In this document: piece by piece, positions 39,194 through 48,370 of the stretch
Layout: each line of letters begins with the position of its first letter
Position numbering within the stretch: the first letter of the stretch is position 1
Assembly: GCF_901873365.1 (NCBI RefSeq)
Contig: NZ_CABFLM010000137.1
Span: 1 to 64,000 of the forward strand
DNA length: 64,000 nucleotides
Direction: 5' to 3'
Origin: an uncultured Aggregatibacter sp.
GTDB lineage: Bacteria > Pseudomonadota > Gammaproteobacteria > Enterobacterales > Pasteurellaceae
Program-made: the position numbers and the translations under genes
The notes under the pieces: generated by a model
Seen by the model: the letters and a program-made list of their open reading frames with translations, nothing else
Database searches by the model: none
What the model was told of the DNA's origin: nothing

Positions 39194-39225
39194 GATATCA
39201 CTTATTCAGTTATTTAATACGTAGA

Positions 39226-39495
39226 TTAGCGACGTAAACCTAAACGAGCGATTAAGCTGCTGTAAAGTTCAAGATTAGTACGTTTTAAGTAATCTAAAAG
39301 TTTACGACGACGGGAAACCATGCGTAATAAACCGCGGCGACCGTGGTGGTCTTTTTTGTGTTCAGCAAAGTGTGCTTGTAAGTGGTTGATTTGTGCGGTT
39401 AATAAAGCGATTTGAACTTCGGAAGAACCGGTGTCTTTACCATCGCGACCAAATTCAGCAACGATTTTTGCTTTTTGTTCAGTACTTAGAGACAT
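39226..39495 (-). CDS. rpsO: 30S ribosomal protein S15
   Basis: Primary 16S rRNA-binding protein, 89 residues, with the family's [27 protein letters not shown] region around residues 30-56 ([19 protein letters not shown] is the rRNA-contact core). TAGGAG precedes the ATG. In E. coli rpsO is next to pnp; here it is 5 kb away, inside the men gene group, and on the other strand. Confidence 0.97.
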   Translation of the reverse strand: MSLSTEQKAKIVAEFGRDGKDTGSSEVQIALLTAQINHLQAHFAEHKKDHHGRRGLLRMVSRRRKLLDYLKRTNLELYSSLIARLGLRR

Positions 39496-39573
39496 AATAA
39501 CTCCTAATATGAAGTGGTTAATGATACATCGTTCGCCGATCTCTAATTCAGCGACGACAAAGGAGTGCAGATT

Positions 39574-40338
39574 TTAGCCATTGCGTGGCGAAAAAGCAAC
39601 GAATTTATCCTGTAATAACGCATTTAATTGCTCGGCAAATGCCATTGGATTTTCTTGATGCGCATTATGTCCTGTCTGTGGAATCAGTGTCAGGTTCAGC
39701 TGATTTTCTAACGCCATTTGCTTAAATTTATGATCTCGTTCGCCGCAGAAATAATAGATCGGATAAGGGCTGTTTTTGAGGTAAGGACGTAAATCCGGCT
39801 GTTTAGCAAGAGAGGTCGCTAACAACATTTTGGCAATATTGTCACCACAGTTGGTTTGGCGTTTTTCGATCAACGCCTTGCGTTGGTCTTCCGTTAAATG
39901 GGCGAAGACGGGTTGTTGATACCAATCATTCAGTACGGAAGTCGCGTTTTCATGGCGAAAACGTTGTGCCCAAAACACATCATTTTCCCACCGCACTTTT
40001 TTGTCTGCCTCATTCGTCAATCCAAGATTGCCGCCTTCAATAATCAGCCCTTGTAGGTTGTATTTGTCCTGTTGACTGCAAAGGGCGTAATACAGCGCGA
40101 TTCTGCCACCGAGGGAGTAGCCCACTAAAAAATACGGGCGATTTCCTACCGCACTTTGGATGTGTTGTGCTATGTAAGCGCAGGTGTCATCAAAATCCTG
40201 TACAGAGTGATTTTTTGCGCTACCGTGGAAAGGCAAATCCAAGACAACGCAGTGAAAGTGCGGTAGATTTTCTGTGAGTTTTTGCCAGTCGGCTTGGGTG
40301 CCGAGTAAGCCGTGTAAAAAAATGAGATAAGGTTTCAT
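39574..40338 (-). CDS. menH: MenH, SHCHC synthase (alpha/beta hydrolase)
   Basis: Forms 2-succinyl-6-hydroxy-2,4-cyclohexadiene-1-carboxylate in menaquinone synthesis. Alpha/beta hydrolase fold with LHGLLGTQADWQ near residue 9, nucleophile elbow VGYSLGGR near 78, and the catalytic histidine in QTGHNAHQENP near 235. About 254 residues from the ATG at 40338; a GTG one codon earlier is also possible. No ribosome site is visible because a terminator-like hairpin sits directly before the start. Follows menD by about 50 bases. Confidence 0.87.
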   Translation of the reverse strand: MKPYLIFLHGLLGTQADWQKLTENLPHFHCVVLDLPFHGSAKNHSVQDFDDTCAYIAQHIQSAVGNRPYFLVGYSLGGRIALYYALCSQQDKYNLQGLIIEGGNLGLTNEADKKVRWENDVFWAQRFRHENATSVLNDWYQQPVFAHLTEDQRKALIEKRQTNCGDNIAKMLLATSLAKQPDLRPYLKNSPYPIYYFCGERDHKFKQMALENQLNLTLIPQTGHNAHQENPMAFAEQLNALLQDKFVAFSPRNG

Positions 40339-40346
40339 CACATGAA

Positions 40347-40378
40347 AAAAGCAAACTAACGTAAGATAGTTTGCTTTT
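40347..40378 (-). terminator. Terminator-like hairpin between menD and menH
   Basis: A 12-bp stem (AAAAGCAAACTA / TAGTTTGCTTTT) with an eight-base loop ends in a T-run nine bases before the menH start codon. It should reduce readthrough from menD into menH and leaves no room for a normal ribosome site. Confidence 0.7.
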
Positions 40379-40389
40379 GATCTTTCCGT

Positions 40390-42096
40390 TTATTCACCGA
40401 CAACCGCATAGCTGATTTGGTCGATGAGGCGTTTGTAAATGGTGCTGCCGTCATTCGGCGCAACTTTAATTTCGATGATAGTGGCTTCGCGACGTGAATA
40501 GGCTTGTTTTAGCACGGAGCTTAAATCCGCCCAGGTGTAAGGACGGGCATATTTTAAATCGAACATGGACGCCACTTGGGAAAACTCAGTGTGGTGTGGC
40601 ATACGATAGAACTTATCTTTCACTTCAGCATCCACCGGCAACATATCAAAAATTGCGCCGCCGTTGTTATTGATAATAAACAAAATAGTCGGTTGGGTAA
40701 GTTTTTTGAACAATGCCAACGAGTTTAAATCATAAAGCGCAGAGGTATCGCCCACTAAGGCGACGACCGGTTGATTAGAACCAATACCAATGCCGGCAAC
40801 AGTAGCAAGTAAACCGTCAATACCGCTTGCGCCACGATTAGTATGAATCGGGTAGCCTTCCGGCAATTTGGTGAGCGCATCCACTAAACGCACAAATAAG
40901 CTGTTACCGAGGAAAAGGATGCCGTTGTTCGGTAATAAACGTTCGATGTGGTGGGCTAACGAAGCTTCGTTTAAATTGCCACCCACTTGCTGCTCAATAA
41001 AGGTGGCACAGAATTTGGATAACGCCAAGGCTTCCAGTAACCACGGTTTTTGTCTTAACGGTGGATGGGCGCGTAACCAATGATGAATTTTGGCAACAAA
41101 ACGGGTGTGGGAATGATGGTAAGGATCCACCGCTTGTGGGTTTTCATCCACAATCCAATATTCGTTTTTAAATTCAGCTAAAAACTGGTTAATGCGTTTG
41201 CTAATAAAACGGTTGCCAAGCTGAATGACAATATCTGCCTGTAACATTTTTTGTTTTACCGTTTGATTCGCAAGCCAAATATCCGCATAAGGCAAACTGG
41301 CTTCCACGCCGGATTGAATATCGGTCAGCAACACCCAGCCCATCGTATTTGCCCAAGAAGCAATGCCCATGGCTTGTTCTGCCGGCATTCTGCCCGCCAC
41401 AATAATTCCGAGTTTGGTACGCCACTGATCCCAGTGTTCGTGAATTAAGACTTCTTGATGTGGCGCAGGGTAGGTTGTCCAACTTTTATTTTGGCTTAAC
41501 CAACGTTGAACGGGCGCTAACCAAGGATGAACATCAATTTCTTCTGTGTTGGCATCATATAACGGCTCGGCGAAAGGCACATTGATGTGAATTACACCAG
41601 CTTCTTCCGCTTGTTTATGGCAGGCGTGTTCAATTTTTGAAATCAACCAGCTTGCTGCATAATCTTGGCTTGGGCGCGGAAGATTCAAATTGGCAAGCGG
41701 ATAATCGGCAAACATATTTTCTTGCAAAATTGCCTGATTCGCACCGCACTCTAAGAGTTCCGGTGGGCGATCCGCAGTGAGTACGATCAGATTGACGTGA
41801 CTTTGACGGGCTTCAATGATTGCCGGATATAAATTGGCGGCAGCGGTGCCGGAAGTGACAATAACGGCAACGGGTTTTTTGGTGGATTTTGCGATGCCAA
41901 GAGCAAAGAAACCTAAACCGCGTTCATCAAAATGTGTATGGCAAAGGGCACGATTGGCATTTTGTAAACGTACGGCTTCTAATGTCAGTGGGGTCGAACG
42001 CGAACCAGGCGCGATACAAAAGTGGGTTACGCCTTGACGCACAAGGGTTTCCAAGATCACTTTCGACCAACAACGATTAAAGACGCTTACTGACAT
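40390..42096 (-). CDS. menD: MenD, SEPHCHC synthase
   Basis: Thiamine diphosphate enzyme joining isochorismate and 2-oxoglutarate in menaquinone synthesis. The N-terminal pyrimidine-binding domain has CIAPGSRSTPLTLEA near residue 27 and HFDERGLGFFALG near 55; the C-terminal diphosphate domain has the GDTSALYDLNSLALF motif near 445 ending in the INNNGGAIF metal site. 568 residues. AACGGAGAGC precedes the ATG, which overlaps menF by ten bases. Confidence 0.95.
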   Translation of the reverse strand: MSVSVFNRCWSKVILETLVRQGVTHFCIAPGSRSTPLTLEAVRLQNANRALCHTHFDERGLGFFALGIAKSTKKPVAVIVTSGTAAANLYPAIIEARQSHVNLIVLTADRPPELLECGANQAILQENMFADYPLANLNLPRPSQDYAASWLISKIEHACHKQAEEAGVIHINVPFAEPLYDANTEEIDVHPWLAPVQRWLSQNKSWTTYPAPHQEVLIHEHWDQWRTKLGIIVAGRMPAEQAMGIASWANTMGWVLLTDIQSGVEASLPYADIWLANQTVKQKMLQADIVIQLGNRFISKRINQFLAEFKNEYWIVDENPQAVDPYHHSHTRFVAKIHHWLRAHPPLRQKPWLLEALALSKFCATFIEQQVGGNLNEASLAHHIERLLPNNGILFLGNSLFVRLVDALTKLPEGYPIHTNRGASGIDGLLATVAGIGIGSNQPVVALVGDTSALYDLNSLALFKKLTQPTILFIINNNGGAIFDMLPVDAEVKDKFYRMPHHTEFSQVASMFDLKYARPYTWADLSSVLKQAYSRREATIIEIKVAPNDGSTIYKRLIDQISYAVVGE

Positions 42097-43394
42097 TTTT
42101 GCTCTCCGTTTTCAGATTTCGTTATTTTTAATAATGAGATTAATCCCGCGGCTTTGCGCTCGATTTCTTGCCATTCTAGCAAGGGAACTGAGCCCTCAAC
42201 AATACCGGCGCCGGCAAACACATGAATTTTGTCTGCTTCAACAAAGGCCGAACGAATCGCCACACAAAACTCCGCTTGTTGTTGATTTAAAAAGCCTAAT
42301 GTGCCCGCATACCAACTGCGATCGTAATGTTCAATTTGCTGTAACAAGGCTTTCGCTTTTTGTTGTGGCAAACCGGCAACCGCGGCCGTCGGATGGATGG
42401 CTTGCAAACAGTTTAAGTCGGTACAGTTATCGGTTAAAAGTACGGTGATTTCTCGGCGTAAATGTTGTACTTGACGCAGCTGTTTGATGCCGAGGTTGCC
42501 TACTTCAATGTGTTGAGTGAAAGGGGCTAAATTGGCGTAAATCCCATCCGCCACCAATTGGTTTTCATGAATGTTTTTCTTGTCGTTCAGTAACCAATCG
42601 GCTTGTTTGCGATTGCTTTCATGGTCTTCGCTCATGGGCGCGGTGCCTGCGAGAGCCTCTGTTTTTAAATGACGCTCATGACGTGCATACAACCGTTCCG
42701 GCGAAGATCCAAGGAAACTGGTTTTGTCATCTTGCGCGAAAAGAAAGTGGTAGCAGCCTTTATTGTAAATTTCACTTTGCGCTAAAAAATCCTTGGCATT
42801 GAGCGGTTGATTGAGGGCAAAGGTGCTTTTATTGGCTAACACCAATTTGGTGACCGCTTTTTCATGAATTTGTGCCAGAGCCTTTTCTACCCAATTTGCC
42901 CATTGCGTCGGATTCGCTTGCTGCTCAATCAAATCCGCTTGAGTTTGAAGCGGTAAAAGTGCGGTCGTTTTTTCAAATGTTTTTAAAACCTGCAACGCCT
43001 TGTCTTTATTGTGAATAAGATTATCTTGGTCAATAAAAACGGTGACTTGAATCTGATTGTCGCGCTGTTCTAACACCAACTGTGGCAGAAAAAAAGTGGT
43101 TTGCCCGTAAAATTGAATGCCGCCGAAAAGAGGTAAATTGTGTTGATTCACGAAATCTTGCGCCGCGTCTAATTGTTGAAATGTACGAATGGCGCCAAGC
43201 GTGGCAAAGCATTGTGTTGTTTGCTGTAATTGAAAATAGAATTGCGGATAGTGCGGTTGTGCTTTTAGCCAACCTAATAAATCAACATCGCATTCGGCTT
43301 GTGCTGAACAAACCGCAATGTGCTGAGGTTGATTTAATTGTAATGCATTAATTTGACTGATTAATTGCGTTTTAATTGATTGCAAACTATCCAT
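42087..43394 (-). CDS. menF: MenF, isochorismate synthase
   Basis: Converts chorismate to isochorismate for menaquinone. Chorismate-binding domain in the C-terminal 260 residues: FLGSSPERLYARHERHLKTEALAGT near 228-252 (cut here as SSPERLYARHERHLKTEA), HPTAAVAGLPQQKA near 335, and RSWYAGTLGFLN near 355. The EntC-type alternative is less likely because no siderophore genes are nearby and menD follows directly. 435 residues. Weak ribosome site. Confidence 0.93.
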   Translation of the reverse strand: MDSLQSIKTQLISQINALQLNQPQHIAVCSAQAECDVDLLGWLKAQPHYPQFYFQLQQTTQCFATLGAIRTFQQLDAAQDFVNQHNLPLFGGIQFYGQTTFFLPQLVLEQRDNQIQVTVFIDQDNLIHNKDKALQVLKTFEKTTALLPLQTQADLIEQQANPTQWANWVEKALAQIHEKAVTKLVLANKSTFALNQPLNAKDFLAQSEIYNKGCYHFLFAQDDKTSFLGSSPERLYARHERHLKTEALAGTAPMSEDHESNRKQADWLLNDKKNIHENQLVADGIYANLAPFTQHIEVGNLGIKQLRQVQHLRREITVLLTDNCTDLNCLQAIHPTAAVAGLPQQKAKALLQQIEHYDRSWYAGTLGFLNQQQAEFCVAIRSAFVEADKIHVFAGAGIVEGSVPLLEWQEIERKAAGLISLLKITKSENGEQKCQ

Positions 43395-43511
43395 TTTGAA
43401 AAAGCATTGTCTTTAACGGGAAAATAAGTTAAAAATGAACCGCAATTCTACCGCACTTTACGGGAATTTTTCACAAAATATTTCATTTCTTAATTACTCA
43501 AGGTCAAAACT

Positions 43512-44726
43512 ATGGAACGCTTTCCCAAATCAGATAAATTAGAGCACGTTTGTTACGATATTCGCGGACCCGTGCACAAAGAGGCACTACGTCTTGAAGA
43601 AGAAGGGCATAAAATTTTAAAACTGAATATCGGTAACCCCGCGCCTTTTGGTTTTGAAGCGCCGGATGAAATTCTCGTTGATGTCTTGCGCAATCTTCCT
43701 TCTGCCCAAGGTTATTGTGATTCCAAAGGGCTTTATTCTGCTCGCAAAGCCATTGTGCAATATTATCAATCGAAAGATATTCGTAGCGTTACAGTGAATG
43801 ATGTTTACATCGGAAACGGGGTGTCAGAGTTGATTACAATGGCGATGCAAGCACTGTTGAATGATGGTGATGAAGTGTTAATTCCTATGCCGGATTACCC
43901 ATTATGGACTGCCGCGGCAACGTTGGCGGGCGGTAAAGCGGTACATTATTTGTGTGATGAACAGGCAGATTGGTTCCCGGATGTAGAAGACATTAAAAGC
44001 AAAGTCACGTCACGCACGAAAGCCATTGTGATTATTAATCCGAATAACCCGACGGGTGCGGTTTACAGCAAAGAATTGCTGTTAGACATCGTTGAAGTGG
44101 CACGTCAGAATAATTTAATCATTTTTGCCGACGAGATTTACGATAAAATTTTATACGATGGTGCGGTACACCACCATATCGCCGCGTTAGCGCCTGATTT
44201 ATTAACGGTCACGTTTAACGGTTTATCTAAAGCCTATCGTGTTGCCGGTTTCCGCCAAGGTTGGATGATTTTAAATGGGCCAAAAAAACACGCCAAAGGT
44301 TACATCGAAGGTTTGGATATGTTGGCGTCCATGCGTTTGTGTGCCAACGTGCCAATGCAACATGCGATTCAGACCGCACTTGGTGGCTATCAAAGCATTA
44401 ACGAATTCATTTTGCCGGGCGGACGCTTGTTAGAACAACGTAATAAAGCCTATGAATTGCTCAACCAAATCCCGGGAATTAGTTGTACGAAGCCGATGGG
44501 GGCGTTGTATATGTTCCCGAAAATCGATATCAAAAAATTCAATATGTATGACGATGAAAAAATGGTGTTTGATTTATTGGCACAGGAAAAAGTCTTGTTG
44601 GTGCATGGTCGTGGTTTTAACTGGCATTCACCGGATCACTTCCGCATTGTAACATTGCCGTATGTTTATCAAATTGAAGAAGCCTTAGGCAAATTTGCGC
44701 GATTCTTGTCGCATTATCATCAATAA
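43512..44726 (+). CDS. alaA: AlaA, glutamate-pyruvate aminotransferase
   Basis: PLP enzyme of fold type I that makes alanine from pyruvate and glutamate. The N-terminus (KLEHVCYDIRGPVHKEA) is characteristic of AlaA/YfbQ. Schiff-base lysine in TFNGLSKAYRVAGFRQGW near residue 240, and NPNNPTGAVYS near 178. 404 residues. Followed by a strong terminator. Confidence 0.93.
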   Translation: MERFPKSDKLEHVCYDIRGPVHKEALRLEEEGHKILKLNIGNPAPFGFEAPDEILVDVLRNLPSAQGYCDSKGLYSARKAIVQYYQSKDIRSVTVNDVYIGNGVSELITMAMQALLNDGDEVLIPMPDYPLWTAAATLAGGKAVHYLCDEQADWFPDVEDIKSKVTSRTKAIVIINPNNPTGAVYSKELLLDIVEVARQNNLIIFADEIYDKILYDGAVHHHIAALAPDLLTVTFNGLSKAYRVAGFRQGWMILNGPKKHAKGYIEGLDMLASMRLCANVPMQHAIQTALGGYQSINEFILPGGRLLEQRNKAYELLNQIPGISCTKPMGALYMFPKIDIKKFNMYDDEKMVFDLLAQEKVLLVHGRGFNWHSPDHFRIVTLPYVYQIEEALGKFARFLSHYHQ

Positions 44727-44740
44727 TGTTTTCCAGAAGA

Positions 44741-44772
44741 AAAAGCCCCGAATAGCCATCCGGGGCTTTTTG
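44741..44772 (+). terminator. Rho-independent terminator of alaA
   Basis: AAAAGCCCCG and CGGGGCTTTT form a 10-bp stem with a ten-base loop, followed by TGTTT. It is 14 bases after the alaA stop. Confidence 0.92.
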
Positions 44773-44805
44773 TTTAGCATAAAGTGCGGTCATTTTTTGG
44801 AATCG

Positions 44806-45106
44806 TAGCGTGCAACTTGTTGCACGAAATCGTGAATGCACGAAAGGCTTAAATAACGTTCCGTGCGTGATTTGGTCGTGCATCAAGATGCACGCTACGC
44901 ATGAAATCATAAATTACGCATCGGGGTTAATCATTCGTGCAACAAGTTGCACGCTACGTACGAAATCGTGAATTACGTATCGAGGTTAATCATTCGTGCA
45001 ACAAGTTGCACGCTACGTACGAAATCGTGAATTACGCATCGAGGTTAATCATTCGTGCAACAAGTTGCACGCTACGTACGAAATCATGAATGACGCATCG
45101 AGGTTA
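44806..45106. repeat. REP/BIME-like field with a 59-bp array
   Basis: Begins with GTAG-CGTGCAACTTGTTGCACG (hairpin 44810-44825), then four hairpins in the opposite orientation at exactly 59-bp spacing: GTGCATCAAGATGCAC at 44878 and GTGCAACAAGTTGCAC at 44937, 44996 and 45055, each followed by GCTACG. The spacer is a conserved GAAATCxTxAATxACGCATCG region. Related to the field at 38.6-39.1 kb. No gene. Confidence 0.87.
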
Positions 45107-45108
45107 AT

Positions 45109-45139
45109 AACAATCCGCACCTAAAACGTGCGGATTGTT
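45109..45139 (-). terminator. Hairpin terminator after doxX-like gene
   Basis: A 12-bp stem (AACAATCCGCAC / GTGCGGATTGTT) with a seven-base loop, 14 bases after the stop. The T-tract is poor on both strands (TTGTTATT), so strength is uncertain. Confidence 0.6.
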
Positions 45140-45152
45140 ATTTATCAACATC

Positions 45153-45551
45153 TTATTTTTTCGCTGTTTTATTGTCTAATGCGAAAGCGCCCGCACCGGC
45201 AAAAACAAAATAGAAGAAGATAAAACAATATAATACCGCTGCTTCACCGCCATTCATTAGCGGGAAAAGCACACCTTTCGGCGCATGGAGCATGAAATAC
45301 GCCACGGCCATTTGACCACTCAAAATAAAGGCTGAAAGGCGGGTCAATAAGCCGAGTGTAAATAAAATACCAAAGACCAATTCAATCACGCCACCCACGC
45401 CCATTAACGAGGCAAGTTCTACAGAACCGTTTCCACCGGTCATGGAGATCGGGAATTCCCAAAATTTCGCAGTACCGTGTAAAACAAAAGCATAGCCCAA
45501 AACGATGCGTAATAAACCTAAAACATAATGACGATATTTGTCTAAAAACAT
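45153..45551 (-). CDS. DoxX-family membrane protein
   Basis: 132-residue inner-membrane protein with four hydrophobic helices and the DoxX-family start LGLLRIVLGYAFVLHGTAKFW near residue 12 (GYAFVLHGTAKFWEFP is the signature). Members take part in redox or respiratory functions, but none is established for this group. Monocistronic between the REP field and dsbD, which is 109 bases away on the same strand. Confidence 0.85.
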   Translation of the reverse strand: MFLDKYRHYVLGLLRIVLGYAFVLHGTAKFWEFPISMTGGNGSVELASLMGVGGVIELVFGILFTLGLLTRLSAFILSGQMAVAYFMLHAPKGVLFPLMNGGEAAVLYCFIFFYFVFAGAGAFALDNKTAKK

Positions 45552-45660
45552 AAATTTTCCTTCTATAAATTAAATTGGATTGTGTTAGTGAGGTGGCGTA
45601 TGCTAACACAACAAAAAAGAAAAAAAATACTTCAAGCAGAAAAGGATTATTTCCAATTCG

Positions 45661-47454
45661 TTAATAATTTGTGCTTTTCGCAGCGTTTAACGTTGCCATA
45701 AAGGCTTCTGCAGGTAAAAAACCGGTAATCCGTTGTGCTTGAATTTCTTCACCTTGTTGATTAAAGAAAATAATCGTAGGCAAGCCTGTTACCGCAAGCG
45801 TCTTCATTAAAGTGCGGTTAGATTCACTGTTATTTGTCATATCCACTCTTAATAACAAAACGTCACTCAATGCGGTTTGTACTTGCGGATCCGCAAAGGT
45901 TTTATGTTCAAATTCCTTACAGGCAACGCACCAATCGGCATATAAATCCAACATGGCAATTTTATTCGGGTGCTGTTTTAGCACCGCTTGCAATTCGTCA
46001 TAATTTGAAATTTGTTGAAAAACGAGCGAATTTTGGACCGCACTTTGTGTATTCGCGGCTTGTGAGGTCGCCGCATTCTCTTGCCACACCCAATTTTGTA
46101 ACGGTTGTGCCGAAACCATGGCGGCAACAAAGAACACAATACGGAAGAATAAACCAATACCGTTTGAACGCATCTGTGTGGCCAACCAAATGAAGAAACT
46201 CACGCCAAGTAATGCCCATAAACGCGGTTCCCACATGCTTGGAATAATGCGCGAAATCAGGAAAATCGGTAACGCCAACATGACAAAACCAAAGGCGGTT
46301 TTCACGTTTTCCATCCAAGCCCCGGATTTCGGTAAGATTTTATTGCCGAATACGGTAATTAATATGAGCGGCAAGCCCATGCCTAACGCCAATAAATAAA
46401 GGGTCAATGCACCGATAACAAAATCACCGGATTGCGCCACATAAAGCAATGCACCGGATAAGGGCGCGGAGGTGCAAGGAGACGCTACTAAACCGGCAAT
46501 CGCCCCCATGACAAACACCCCGAAAAAGGCGCCGCTTTTCTGTTGTTGGCTAAATTGCGTCAGTTTCGTTTGCAAAGACGAAGGCAGCTGTAATGTGAAT
46601 ACGCCAAACATGGACAACGCCAGCAATACAAAGACGACGGAAAGCCCAATCAGAACATAAGGGCTTTGCAGGGCAATTTGGAACGGCAGGCCAATCAGCA
46701 CGACCACTAAGCCAAGCAAGGTATAGGTTAGTGCCATGCCTTGCACATACACAAAACTAAGCGCAAGTGCGCGCCAGTTGCCGGTCTCTTCTTTCCGACC
46801 GCCGATGACAATGGCAGAAAGCAACGGCAACATCGGTAGTACGCAAGGCGTAAAGGCCAATCCGATACCTAAGACAAAAAACCACAACATGGCGTATTTA
46901 CTTTGCGACAGACTCTCTGCCAGTTGATTTTGTTGTGATGAAAAAACGTTGGCATTTTCCACCGCACTTTGTGATGTCTGATGCGTCTCTGCACCATTTT
47001 GCGCCTCATGACCGGCAGAAACGTTTGATAAAAGATCACCGATGTGGAATTGTTTGGTTTCCGGCGGATAGCAAAACCCCTTCGCACAACCTTGATAGGT
47101 GACTTCCAGCAGATCCTGTGGTTGAGGATCTTTTAACGGCAACGTCAGATTAAGGTCATGTTTGAAAATAGTGACTAATCCAAAGTAAGGATCTTCATAT
47201 TGTTCTGCAGAAGAAAGAAATTGCGGTGCATTTTCAACAGGCTTGCCATTCACTGAAAATGCCAATTTATCTTGATATAAATAGTAATTTTCCGCAATTT
47301 GCCACTGCATCGAAACGCCAGTGTTAGACCGTTGCACATCCAGCTGGAAAGCCTGATCCACCGGTAAGAATTTAGTCTTATTATTAAACAAATCTGCTTG
47401 TGCGGCCATGGCAGTCAAGCAACAGACTAAGAAAATAAACAGTTTTTTCATCAT
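45661..47454 (-). CDS. dsbD: DsbD, thiol:disulfide interchange protein
   Basis: Carries electrons from cytoplasmic thioredoxin to periplasmic reductases such as CcmG and DsbC. Signal peptide (about 1-20), N-terminal immunoglobulin-like domain with GCAKGFCYPPE near residue 124, eight-helix core with FTPCVLPMLPLL near 200 and SPCTSAPLSGA near 323, and a C-terminal thioredoxin domain with WCVACKEFE near 508. All six functional cysteines are visible. 597 residues. Supplies reductant to the two cytochrome maturation systems in this window. Confidence 0.95.
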   Translation of the reverse strand: MMKKLFIFLVCCLTAMAAQADLFNNKTKFLPVDQAFQLDVQRSNTGVSMQWQIAENYYLYQDKLAFSVNGKPVENAPQFLSSAEQYEDPYFGLVTIFKHDLNLTLPLKDPQPQDLLEVTYQGCAKGFCYPPETKQFHIGDLLSNVSAGHEAQNGAETHQTSQSAVENANVFSSQQNQLAESLSQSKYAMLWFFVLGIGLAFTPCVLPMLPLLSAIVIGGRKEETGNWRALALSFVYVQGMALTYTLLGLVVVLIGLPFQIALQSPYVLIGLSVVFVLLALSMFGVFTLQLPSSLQTKLTQFSQQQKSGAFFGVFVMGAIAGLVASPCTSAPLSGALLYVAQSGDFVIGALTLYLLALGMGLPLILITVFGNKILPKSGAWMENVKTAFGFVMLALPIFLISRIIPSMWEPRLWALLGVSFFIWLATQMRSNGIGLFFRIVFFVAAMVSAQPLQNWVWQENAATSQAANTQSAVQNSLVFQQISNYDELQAVLKQHPNKIAMLDLYADWCVACKEFEHKTFADPQVQTALSDVLLLRVDMTNNSESNRTLMKTLAVTGLPTIIFFNQQGEEIQAQRITGFLPAEAFMATLNAAKSTNY

Positions 47455-47603
47455 AAAATCGCACGTTACCCTAAATAAAAAATGGGGTTCATTCTAGCAT
47501 TACAACAAGGATTTTGTTGTAAAATATTCTCTCTAAAATCAATTACTACAAACGGTAAAATAGATTGTCAGGATCGACATCAAGCAAAAAATAGGATGAA
47601 AAA

Positions 47604-48164
47604 ATGCACATTACAGTTTATTGCGGCGCAAGTTTAGGTAATCAGCCCGAATACCAACAAGCAACGATTGCCATGGGACAATGGATTGCACAAAAACAAC
47701 ACACCTTGGTTTATGGTGGTGGGAAAATCGGTTTGATGGGATTGTTGGCCGATACGGTATTAGCCCATGGTGGCAAAGTCATCGGCATTATGCCCGCCTT
47801 TTTACAGGCTCGAGAGCCGATACACACCGGTTGTACGGAGCTTATGGTGGTGGATTCTATGGCTGAAAGAAAAGCCAATATGCTCAAATTAGCCGATGCC
47901 TGCATCGCCTTACCCGGTGGCGCTGGTACATTGGAAGAAATCGCGGAAGTTTATTCTTGGGCAAGAATCGGAAAAAATCCTCATCCTTGCATTTTATTCA
48001 ATAAAAATAGCTTCTATGATCCCTTAAAAGCCCTCTATCAGCGCATGGTCGAAACCGGTTTTCTATCTGAAGACGCATTCAAAAAACTGTTATTTAGCGA
48101 GAATTTCGCAGAAATTGAACGATTTATTGCTGAATATCAACCGCCCGAATTTCGTTGTTACTAA
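47604..48164 (+). CDS. LOG-family protein (putative nucleoside monophosphate phosphoribohydrolase)
   Basis: 186-residue Rossmann-fold protein of the TIGR00730/LOG family. Motifs GGGKIGLMG near residue 38 and PGGAGTLEEI near 108 match enzymes that release bases from nucleotide 5'-monophosphates, as in cytokinin activation, though the bacterial role may be nucleotide salvage. AGGATG precedes the ATG. Stands alone, divergent from dsbD. Confidence 0.87.
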   Translation: MHITVYCGASLGNQPEYQQATIAMGQWIAQKQHTLVYGGGKIGLMGLLADTVLAHGGKVIGIMPAFLQAREPIHTGCTELMVVDSMAERKANMLKLADACIALPGGAGTLEEIAEVYSWARIGKNPHPCILFNKNSFYDPLKALYQRMVETGFLSEDAFKKLLFSENFAEIERFIAEYQPPEFRCY

Positions 48165-48297
48165 GTGCGGTCAGGAATTCTTTCATTTTTTGACAAAAAT
48201 TAAGTAAGTAAAAACAGATGATGAAAAGCGCAGATTTCATCTATCTTGTCACTTACCATCACAATTTTTGCCTCTTATTTTTTTATTTAAAATAAGT

Positions 48298-48326
48298 TTG
48301 CATGAAAAAATATTTTGATGTAGGAT
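48298..48326 (+). promoter_or_regulatory. Promoter of rpmE2-rpmJ2
   Basis: TTGCAT and TAGGAT with 17-base spacing, about 40 bases before the rpmE2 start. Related operons are controlled by Zur, but I see no clear Zur palindrome. Confidence 0.55.
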
Positions 48327-48370
48327 AGCGCGCATTGTTATTTTTCACTAAAAAATAAGGTTTTAAGCAA

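Noticed and set aside
44878..45106. CRISPR array with 59-bp period
   Set aside because: The intervening sequence is nearly identical in each unit, so this is a plain tandem repeat.
48304..48370. Zur box upstream of rpmE2
   Set aside because: Searched for a TGTTATAxTATAACA-like palindrome; only a half match (TTGTTAT) is present.
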